Source: Pedosphaera sp.
Lineage (GTDB): Bacteria > Verrucomicrobiota > Verrucomicrobiia > Limisphaerales > UBA9464
NCBI GenBank assembly: GCA_009695405.1
Contig: SIAZ01000133.1
Coordinates: forward strand, 1-9,972
Reading direction: 5' to 3'
DNA: 9,972 nucleotides
Part shown: positions 1 through 5,567 of the stretch, one piece after another
How the letters are laid out: the number at the start of each line of letters is the position of its first letter
Numbering within the stretch: the first letter of the stretch is position 1
Notes under the pieces: model-generated
Told to the model about the DNA's origin: nothing
The model's input: only the letters and a program-made list of their open reading frames with translations
The model's database searches: none
Made by a program: the position numbers and the translations under genes

Positions 1-1
1 G

Positions 2-243
2 AGCGTGGAGACGGCGGAGGCGCTGGCGGAACTAATCATCGCGGAGGAGTTGAAGCGGGGCGGTGGCAGGAAGCTGATCTCAAAACTCGGCCCAAGGGGG
101 ATTCAGCGAAGGTGGTTTTGGCGGCACGCTTGCGGGCGGAGACGACGATGACGGTGGGGTGGATCGCCGAGCGTCTGGCGATGGGCACGCGCGGTTATCT
201 GAACCATCTCCTGTATTGCCGGAGGAAGCTGGGCGGGGAGTAG
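2..243 (+). pseudogene. C-terminal remnant of a RAYT/IS200-like (Y1-type) transposase, frameshifted
   Basis: The last ~60 codons before the TAG at 241-243 read as the C-terminal helical region seen in REP-associated tyrosine transposases of Verrucomicrobiota and Planctomycetota. The pattern is a K-G-D-x-x-K-V-x-L-A-x-R-L-R stretch, then T-T-M-T-V-x-W-I-A-E-R-L-x-M-G-T, then a short basic tail. The upstream part of the same pattern (E-T-A-E-A-L-A-E-L-I-I-A-E-E-L-K-R, positions 8-58) lies in another frame. The frames join between 59 and 63, where 5 nt stand in place of 6, as expected from a one-base deletion. The catalytic HUH and Tyr region would lie left of the window and cannot be judged. 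The DNA is clearly more GC-rich than the following 200 bp. The family assignment is from memory of its sequence pattern. The frameshift could be a sequencing error, but a decayed gene fits the neighbouring IS remnant. Confidence 0.65.
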
Positions 244-249
244 CCAATA

Positions 250-291
250 TCAAGAACTGACCCCTTTTAATTTTCAAGAACTGACCCCTTT
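250..291. repeat. Two tandem copies of an 18-bp motif, 24-nt period
   Basis: The motif TCAAGAACTGACCCCTTT occurs exactly at 250-267 and again at 274-291, separated by an A/T-rich 6-nt spacer. The first copy starts 6 nt after the transposase stop codon. On the opposite strand each copy begins AAAGGGGTCAG. Short GGGGTCAG-type repeats close to RAYT genes are, as I recall, seen in several phyla. This could be the end sequence or a REP-like substrate linked to the transposase, but that link is inference. Confidence 0.7.
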
Positions 292-367
292 AAACAGGCA
301 CAAATACACCTTATTTTTCCCTACGGATTCCCGAAACTTCAAACGGTATTCAGCTTCATTAGTCTGC

Positions 368-403
368 ATAGGCACTTATTAAAAAAGCCAATAAAATGCC
401 TAT
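368..403. repeat. A/T-rich imperfect inverted repeat (hairpin)
   Basis: ATAGGCA at 368-374 pairs exactly with TGCCTAT at 397-403. Inside it, TTATT at 376-380 pairs with AATAA at 390-394, leaving a small internal mismatch and a 9-nt A-rich loop. The structure lies between the transposase tail with its tandem repeat and the IS66 remnant. No U-tract follows, so a terminator is not well supported. It may be a relic of an element end. Confidence 0.45.
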
Positions 404-568
404 TTGTTGAGGTTTCTGACTTATCTCTACAGTCTTTTAATTACTGCACGACGATACGGGTTAGATCCGGTGGACTGGTTGACGGATGTGTTGCGGCGTA
501 TTCCACAGGCAACGAACCGCACCGTTGCCGAACTCCTGCCGTGGAACTGGAAACCGGCGAAAGGCTAA
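395..568 (+). pseudogene. C-terminal remnant of an IS66-family transposase (TnpC)
   Basis: This frame opens after a TAA at 392-394 and ends at TAA 566-568. From about 428 it matches the conserved C-terminal element of IS66 transposases. Y-S-L-L-I-T-A-R-R-Y-G-L-D-P is followed by D-W-L-T-D-V-L-R-R-I-P and then A-T-N-R-T-V-A-E-L-L-P-W-N-W just before the stop. This corresponds to the family pattern of a GxxPxxYLxDVLxRIP block followed by LLPxxW. Only ~47 recognisable codons of a protein usually ~500 residues long survive. The catalytic DDE domain and the IS66 accessory genes tnpA and tnpB are absent. The codons before 428 do not look like IS66, so the 5' break is near there. The family call rests on pattern recognition alone. 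It is an inactive fragment. Confidence 0.7.
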
Positions 569-640
569 TCCGGTTGGTCGAACTTTCGCCCCCGCCCTCG
601 ATCGTGGAATATCCTACTTTCGGCAACTAGGGAACCATGG

Positions 641-658
641 GGTTGGGCGTACGTTTAC
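641..658. repeat. Candidate right terminal inverted repeat of the IS66 remnant
   Basis: Read on the minus strand from 658 inward, the sequence starts GTAAACGTACGCCCAACC. IS66-family ends typically start with 5'-GTAA and lie a short way past the tnpC stop, and this site lies 73 nt past the stop at 568. No matching left end exists in the window, in keeping with a truncated element. The 8-bp target duplication expected of IS66 cannot be tested with one end. Confidence 0.35.
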
Positions 659-1022
659 CCAAGAAGACCTCTTAGATGTTCTAGAAACTCGATCTAAAGG
701 GTATCTGACCTAGTGCGAGAGCAGGTGCAGGCTCTGGCCGACCCGATCAACTTGAAGCGACTCCTGCGTCGAGCAATCCTAGTTTCTCTTCTCAATTGCT
801 TTTCCGTAGAACTCGCGGTGCCTATCGTCTGAGTTTAGTTAGTTGGTGCCTCAATAGTCCCTTCACCGGCCTTAAATTTAAACAACGGCCGAGTGTATCT
901 CCCTCCCTGCTTGCCCCTTTTCTCACCTGCCAAAATCGGGTACATTCTATCGATAATCTAGGCTGCTGAGTGTGGTCTTTTTTGGTATTGGACATTGCTA
1001 ACGGTCTCGACTAGTTGAATCG

Positions 1023-1049
1023 GTCGACTGTTGCGGAAAACCAGTCGAC
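1023..1049. repeat. 8-bp perfect inverted repeat upstream of the luxE-like gene
   Basis: GTCGACTG at 1023-1030 is the exact reverse complement of CAGTCGAC at 1042-1049, with an 11-nt spacer. It ends 36 nt before the ATG at 1086. It could be an operator half-site pair or a leader hairpin of the luxE-luxC-queD unit. There is no U-tract. The placing is suggestive only. Confidence 0.4.
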
Positions 1050-1085
1050 GAGGATCCCTTTCGTGATCGTCTGAAGCAAAACCGC

Positions 1086-2216
1086 ATGATTGACCCCTTT
1101 TTAATCGCGGCTGATGATGTTCGGGACTTTATTCGGGACGCGTCCCGTAGGTCCTTAGGCACATTTGATGATCGCCCTGATGGATTTGCATCCGAGGGAC
1201 TTAATGTTCGGTTTGATCGATTAGCCCTTCGACTCTTTCAGTTGCAATATGACACCCTGCCGACTTATCGGATTTGGTGTGATCAACGTCGCCGAACTCC
1301 GGGGACATTCAAGACATGGAAAGACTTCCCAAGTGTGCCGACTGCGGCGTTTAAAGAGGTCGAATTAAGCTGCATTCCTGCAGTACACCGGATCGCTGTT
1401 TTTCATTCTTCGGGAACGACCGCAAGCCAACCCAGTCGCCATTTTCATTCCCAAAATTCATTGAGTCTGTACGAAGAATCCCTGCGCCCGTGGTTTCGTC
1501 GTCACAGTATTGAACTGCCTCAGCCGTATGGGTTAGGCCAACGTTGCTCCTTTGTCTCTCTGACGCCTCGGGTTGAGGCGATTCCACAGTCGTCACTGGG
1601 TTATATGCTAGGGTGTGTGGCGACCGAATTCAGCGGCGCTTCCCCCGTCTTTGGTGGCCGTTTAGGAAAGGATGGCTGGGAATTGGATTTAGAAAAGATT
1701 GAGGAAACGCTCTTCAGTGCTGTGGACGAGAGTCGGCCCGTTATTCTGTTGGGGACCGCTTTCAATTTTGTTCATTTGATGGATCATCTGGATGCGCGTG
1801 GACTTCGTTACACACTGCCGAAGGGTTCTCGTATTATGGAGACAGGCGGCTACAAGGGCAGAAGCCGATCTGTGTCTCGAGTAGAGCTTTGGGAGATGAT
1901 ATCGGCTCGATTTGGGGTTGGGGAGGGGGGTATTCTGACCGAGTATGGAATGGCTGAACTGTCATCGCAGGCGTATGATGTGGGCGATGGATTTCGTTTT
2001 CCCGCTTGGGCCCGTGTGAGGATTGTAAATCCAGAGACGGGTGTGGAAGTTGAGGATGGAGTTGCGGGACTCGTTCAGATCGTGGATTTGGCTAATGTGT
2101 GGTCGGTTGCCGCTATTGAAACCCAAGACCTGGGTATTCGGCGGGGCGCGACGTTTGAGCTTTTAGGCCGAGCGAACGCTGCCGAATCACGCGGATGCTC
2201 CTTACTGATGGGTTGA
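1086..2216 (+). CDS. LuxE-family acyl-protein synthetase (fatty acid activating enzyme)
   Basis: LuxE-type enzymes use ATP to activate a fatty acid as acyl-AMP, load it on themselves, and hand it to the LuxC reductase. They belong to the PaaK-like adenylating enzymes. The 376-residue length matches LuxE (~370-380). Visible motifs are the nucleotide-binding loop FHSSGTT at 106-112, METGGYKGRSR at 251-261, TEYGMAELSSQ at 285-295 (typical of the LuxE family), and the C-terminal LLGRANAAESRGCSLL at 359-374. The acyl-carrying Ser of Vibrio LuxE lies near the C-terminus; S368 or S372 could be its counterpart, but this needs an alignment. The ATG at 1086 has no clear Shine-Dalgarno sequence, and the conserved part begins well inside it (near residue 47), so the start fits. 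It is the first gene of the unit, 27 nt before the LuxC-like gene. The true substrate could be another carboxylic acid. The family is certain, luminescence is not implied. Confidence 0.9.
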   Translation: MIDPFLIAADDVRDFIRDASRRSLGTFDDRPDGFASEGLNVRFDRLALRLFQLQYDTLPTYRIWCDQRRRTPGTFKTWKDFPSVPTAAFKEVELSCIPAVHRIAVFHSSGTTASQPSRHFHSQNSLSLYEESLRPWFRRHSIELPQPYGLGQRCSFVSLTPRVEAIPQSSLGYMLGCVATEFSGASPVFGGRLGKDGWELDLEKIEETLFSAVDESRPVILLGTAFNFVHLMDHLDARGLRYTLPKGSRIMETGGYKGRSRSVSRVELWEMISARFGVGEGGILTEYGMAELSSQAYDVGDGFRFPAWARVRIVNPETGVEVEDGVAGLVQIVDLANVWSVAAIETQDLGIRRGATFELLGRANAAESRGCSLLMG

Positions 2217-2243
2217 GTCGAGGTTATCCTGAATTTTTAGCTG

Positions 2244-3665
2244 ATGAACCTGCCCAATCTTTTCCTCGCTGATCTTGGCCCAGACCTCGAATTGACGCCA
2301 AATCTTCTGCGAGATGCCTGCAGTGCTTTACGGCGTAATCGGGAGGAGTGGCTAGGGCGACAACGGATCAGGGACGTGATCGAGATGATTGCTTTCACTG
2401 CCGACCAGTGGTTGGACCCATCGAATGAATTCCGTTCTTTAGCAATTCAGAAAGGGCCGGCATCAACCGGTTTCGGGGCAGCTACACTCGTACGCGGTTT
2501 GGATTCTTTTTTTCGCCAACTCTCGGTTGCAAATCTAGAGTCTCTGGTGATCCAAGATCTCGGTGATTTACGGCGGCTCGACGCTTTTACATCAGGAACT
2601 TCTGAACAACACGCGGGTAAGACTTCAATCGCAAATGGTCCGGAATTATTAGTTCATTTTACCGCGGGTAACCTCCCTAATCCAGCCCTGTTTTCAATGG
2701 TTCTCGGACTTCTCACCCGTTCGGCTCAGGTGATTAAGTGCCCTGTTCAAGCGAGTCTTTTGCCTCGATTGTTTGCCCATTCTCTGTCGGCGACCGAGTC
2801 CAAGCTTGGAGCGAGTCTTGAACTGGTTTCTTGGAGTCGGTCCATCCGAGGATCTATCGATTTAGAGAACATGCTTTTGAGCGAGGCAAACTGTGTGACC
2901 ACGACAGGTGGCGACGAACTGATCGTGGAAATGCGTCGTCGCGTCCCGATATCAACTCGGTTCGTGGGTTATGGGCACAAACTCAGTTTTGGATTTGTCG
3001 CCAAGGAAACGTTGAATCACTACTCCGTTAAGCGAGTGATCCGTGGAGCTGTGGACGATATTACTGCGTGGAATCAGTCGGGTTGTCTTTCGCCCCATGT
3101 TTTCTACATCGAAGACGAGGGAGAAGGAGCTGCCACTCGGTTTGCCAGTGAGCTCGCCGAGGAATTGCATTGTCGAGAAGTCATTGAACCTCGGGGAGAA
3201 GTTTCACTCGAGGAATCGACTGAAATTGTCGCTCGCCGAGGTGCTTACCAACTTCGATCGATTGGAGCGGTAACGCAGTTGGAGCGTTCGCAGGTTCGGA
3301 CCCCGTTTTTTGAGCACGTTCCTAGGTGTCAGGTTTGGTCAAGTGAAGGTTCCACAAATTGGACCGTTGTTCTCGACGGCGATCCACGGTTTAAGGCCTC
3401 TTGTTTAAACCGATTTATCTACGTGAAACCGGTGGCTCGCTTTGAAGATATTCTCCGTTATGCCGAACCAGTAAGGCAGCAGATTTCAACTGTAGGACTT
3501 GCTGTGCAGGATGACCGTCTTCACTCCATAAGCACGCAACTCGCCCGTTGGGGTGTGAGTCGAATTTGTCCGATTGGGCGTATGCAAGCCCCCCCCGTTG
3601 GATGGCGCCATGATGGCAGACCCGCCTTGGGAGATTTAGTGACTTGGACTGATCTTGAATCTTGA
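2244..3665 (+). CDS. LuxC-family acyl-CoA/acyl-protein reductase
   Basis: LuxC-family enzymes (aldehyde dehydrogenase-like fold) reduce an activated fatty acyl group to the aldehyde with NADPH, through an acyl-cysteine intermediate. At 473 residues the protein fits the family (~470-490). HFTAGNLPNPALFSMVLGLL at 138-157 corresponds to the conserved AGN(V/L)P nucleotide-binding region and is followed by a conserved Lys at 165. C281 in NQSGCLSPH is the expected catalytic cysteine, close to Cys286 of Vibrio LuxC. The C-terminus carries the conserved W-R-H-D-G-R-P-x-L-G-D-L-V-x-W block. The ATG at 2244 is the first possible start after an in-frame TAG at 2238. A GAGG lies ~20 nt upstream, too far for a normal ribosome site. 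A run of eight C at 3589-3596 lies just before the conserved tail, and the frame is intact across it. It probably forms a two-enzyme reductase complex with the upstream LuxE-like protein. Confidence 0.92.
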   Translation: MNLPNLFLADLGPDLELTPNLLRDACSALRRNREEWLGRQRIRDVIEMIAFTADQWLDPSNEFRSLAIQKGPASTGFGAATLVRGLDSFFRQLSVANLESLVIQDLGDLRRLDAFTSGTSEQHAGKTSIANGPELLVHFTAGNLPNPALFSMVLGLLTRSAQVIKCPVQASLLPRLFAHSLSATESKLGASLELVSWSRSIRGSIDLENMLLSEANCVTTTGGDELIVEMRRRVPISTRFVGYGHKLSFGFVAKETLNHYSVKRVIRGAVDDITAWNQSGCLSPHVFYIEDEGEGAATRFASELAEELHCREVIEPRGEVSLEESTEIVARRGAYQLRSIGAVTQLERSQVRTPFFEHVPRCQVWSSEGSTNWTVVLDGDPRFKASCLNRFIYVKPVARFEDILRYAEPVRQQISTVGLAVQDDRLHSISTQLARWGVSRICPIGRMQAPPVGWRHDGRPALGDLVTWTDLES

Positions 3666-3678
3666 ACCCGACCTTTGA

Positions 3679-4041
3679 ATGGAACTAAGAAAATCCTTCC
3701 AGATTGAATCCGCCCATCATCTGCCCAATGTCCCTGCAGGCCATAAATGCGGGCGGCTCCATGGGCATAGTTGGGTCATTGAAATTGTCGTCGAAGGACC
3801 AGTGGGCGAGGGAACCGGTTGGGTGATGGACTTTGCGGATTTGAAGGCCGCTTTCCGTCCGCTTTACGATCAGTTAGACCATTGTTATCTCAATGAAATC
3901 GAAGGCTTAGAGAATCCAACAAGTGAACGACTGGCTCTTTGGATTTGGGCTCGTTTGAAGCCTCTCCTTCCACTCTTGGTTGAGGTTGTGATCGCCGAGA
4001 CTTGTACTTCACGGTGCATTTATCGCGGACCAGACATTTAA
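3679..4041 (+). CDS. queD: 6-carboxy-5,6,7,8-tetrahydropterin synthase (QueD, 6-PTPS family)
   Basis: QueD converts dihydroneopterin triphosphate to 6-carboxytetrahydropterin, the second step from GTP toward preQ0 and queuosine in tRNA. At 120 residues it has the normal QueD length and closely follows the E. coli protein as I remember it. The zinc ligands are H13 (in SAHHLP), H28 and H30. The catalytic Cys C24 lies in CGRLHGH, the CxxxHGH spacing that marks QueD within the PTPS family. D67-H68 (LDHCYLN) and E107 (in AETCTSRCIY) complete the active site, and the ENPTSE block at 78-83 is conserved. The ATG at 3679 is 13 nt past the luxC-like stop, so translational coupling is likely; no Shine-Dalgarno is visible. 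No queC, queE, queF or folE is in the window, so the gene sits apart from its pathway. The function call is firm, but the reason for its place behind luxE-luxC is unknown. Confidence 0.95.
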   Translation: MELRKSFQIESAHHLPNVPAGHKCGRLHGHSWVIEIVVEGPVGEGTGWVMDFADLKAAFRPLYDQLDHCYLNEIEGLENPTSERLALWIWARLKPLLPLLVEVVIAETCTSRCIYRGPDI

Positions 4042-4047
4042 AGGATT

Positions 4048-4076
4048 CTTTGAGCTTCGGCGAGCTAGAGCCAAAG
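4048..4076. terminator. Possible bidirectional terminator hairpin between convergent genes
   Basis: CTTTG at 4048-4052 plus GCT at 4054-4056 (with a bulged A) can pair with AGC at 4069-4071 plus CAAAG at 4072-4076. The gap between the queD stop (4041) and the DUF1501 stop (4081) is only 39 nt, where a terminator for both units would be expected. The stem is weak and has no clear U-tract, so the call is mostly positional. Confidence 0.25.
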
Positions 4077-4080
4077 TAAA

Positions 4081-5523
4081 TCAGGCGAGGAGTTCTCGAA
4101 CAACACGACCGTGGACATCGGTTAGCCGGTAGTCGCGTCCTTGAGAGCGGAAAGTAAGACGGTCGTGGCTAATGCCCAATTGATGCAAAGCGGTGGCCTG
4201 AAGGTCATGCACATGGACAGGATTTTCGACGATATTATAGCCAAAGTCATCGGTAGTTCCGTAGCTAAATCCAGATTTAACGCCGCCTCCAGCCATCCAC
4301 ATAGAAAAGCAACGAGGGTGATGATCCCGCCCGTAGTCCGTTTTGGTTAATTTGCCCTGAGAATAATTTGTCCGCCCAAATTCTCCGCCCCAGATGATCA
4401 AGGTTTCATCGAGAAGACCGCGTTGTTTTAGGTCTGTGATCAAGGCATAGGAGGCGCGGTCGACATCGGTACACTGGCGACGAATGCCATTGGGAAGCCC
4501 GCCATGTTGATCCCAACCCGGATGGTACAATTGGATAAAACGGACATTCCTTTCAGCGAGCCGGCGAGCGAGGAGACAATTAGCGGCAAAAGAGCCCGGA
4601 TTGCGCGCCTCAGGACCATAAAGGTCGAAGACACTTTCCGGTTCGCCGCTGAGATTCATAATGTCCGGCACACTGGTTTGCATGCGGTAGGCCATTTCGT
4701 ATTGAGCGACCCGAGCATTGATTTCTGGATCACCCAGATCGCGATACTGGAGAAATTCGAGTTCCGCCATTCGATCGAGCAGTTTCCGGCGTGATTGACC
4801 CGAGACACCTGCTGGATTTTTGAGGTAAAGGACAGGATCACGGCCACCTCGAAAGACTACCCCCTGATGTTGGCTCGGTAGAAAGCCATTGCCCCAAAGC
4901 CGAGAGTAGAGAGGTTGATCAATTCGATCCTTGGAAATCAGGACCACGAAAGCGGGTAAATTTTGGTTCGCGGAACCCAGTCCGTAGCTCAGCCAAGAAC
5001 CGAAACTGGGGCGTCCGGCAATTTGAGAACCGGTCTGGAAGAAGGTAATTGCAGGATCATGGTTGATCGCTTCGGTATGAAGAGAACGAACAATGCAAAG
5101 ATCATCGGCGACACGAGATGTCCAGGGGAGTAATTCGCTGATCCAAGCCCCCGAACGCCCTTGTTGTTGAAATCCAAATACTGAGCCCGCCATGGGCAAA
5201 TTAGCTTGGTTGGCCGACATACCGGTTAGGCGTTGTCCTTTGCGGATACTGTCAGGAAGTTCTTCTCCGGTGCGCCTGACTAACTCCGGTTTGTAATCGA
5301 AAGTTTCTAGCTGAGATGGGCCGCCGCTCATAAACAAATAGATCACTCGTTTAGCTTTGGCTGGGAGATGTCCGGAGTTAAGAATGCCGGCGAATGGTCC
5401 TACTGCCGCAGCTTGGGATTCCTGTGATTCAAGGGAGGCGAGTGCGGCGCCTCCAAGGCCGAGTCCGAACCGACCAAAAAAGGCCCGGCGATCCATATGA
5501 AAATTTATATGTGAACAGTTCAT
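4081..5523 (-). CDS. DUF1501 family protein, Tat-exported
   Basis: DUF1501 proteins are abundant in planctomycetes and verrucomicrobia. They belong to the alkaline phosphatase/sulfatase-like superfamily, are exported, and their reaction is not established. The N-terminus DRRAFFGRFGLGLGGAALAS (11-30) is a twin-arginine (Tat) signal with R12-R13 and a hydrophobic stretch. Family landmarks are MSGGPSQLETFDYKP at 65-79, NHDPA at 154-158, HPGWDQHGG at 334-342, IIWGGEFGRT at 376-385 and GRDHHP at 398-403; the Asp and His residues in these could bind metal. Length 480 is normal. The ATG at 5523 has a pyrimidine-rich leader and no Shine-Dalgarno. The ATG at 5496 (residue 10) would place the twin arginines right at the start, so either start is possible. 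It follows the PSD1 gene by 44 nt and is probably co-transcribed and exported as its partner. Tat export would suggest folding or cofactor loading in the cytoplasm (inference). Confidence 0.93.
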   Translation of the reverse strand: MNCSHINFHMDRRAFFGRFGLGLGGAALASLESQESQAAAVGPFAGILNSGHLPAKAKRVIYLFMSGGPSQLETFDYKPELVRRTGEELPDSIRKGQRLTGMSANQANLPMAGSVFGFQQQGRSGAWISELLPWTSRVADDLCIVRSLHTEAINHDPAITFFQTGSQIAGRPSFGSWLSYGLGSANQNLPAFVVLISKDRIDQPLYSRLWGNGFLPSQHQGVVFRGGRDPVLYLKNPAGVSGQSRRKLLDRMAELEFLQYRDLGDPEINARVAQYEMAYRMQTSVPDIMNLSGEPESVFDLYGPEARNPGSFAANCLLARRLAERNVRFIQLYHPGWDQHGGLPNGIRRQCTDVDRASYALITDLKQRGLLDETLIIWGGEFGRTNYSQGKLTKTDYGRDHHPRCFSMWMAGGGVKSGFSYGTTDDFGYNIVENPVHVHDLQATALHQLGISHDRLTFRSQGRDYRLTDVHGRVVRELLA

Positions 5524-5567
5524 GAGGGGAAAAGGAGGTGCGATCTTTGGAAGGAGACAGCGAACTT

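Larger units (their letters stand above)
569..1085. other. Gene-free stretch between the IS66 remnant and the luxE-like gene
   Basis: No supported gene is seen here. Besides the candidate IS66 end, it contains a short open frame at 713-832 (GTG start, 39 codons) rich in Leu and Arg at first and then losing protein-like composition. There is a G/C stem (CGGCC at 867-871 with GGCCG at 887-891) around the perfect palindrome TTAAATTTAA at 872-881, and a GATAAT hexamer at 952-957 that could be a -10 box without a good -35. Transcription of the downstream operon probably starts in the last ~150 bp, but no promoter can be fixed by eye. Confidence 0.5.

Noticed and set aside
486..713. 75-codon plus-strand open frame
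   Set aside because: It overlaps the IS66 TnpC tail in a shifted frame, has no family pattern, and crosses the candidate IS66 end.
713..832. Leu/Arg-rich short frame (GTG start) after the IS66 end, faintly like the tail of Rpn/DUF4351-type proteins
   Set aside because: Only about 20 codons look protein-like; too short and too weak to call.
1086..3665. A bioluminescence (lux) operon
   Set aside because: Only LuxE and LuxC homologues are present; LuxA, LuxB and LuxD are missing and QueD follows directly.
5524..5545. mRNA leader of the DUF1501 gene resembling the 16S rRNA anti-Shine-Dalgarno tail (CACCTCCTTT on the minus strand)
   Set aside because: A short pyrimidine-rich match that can arise by chance; no pairing partner or structure supports a role.
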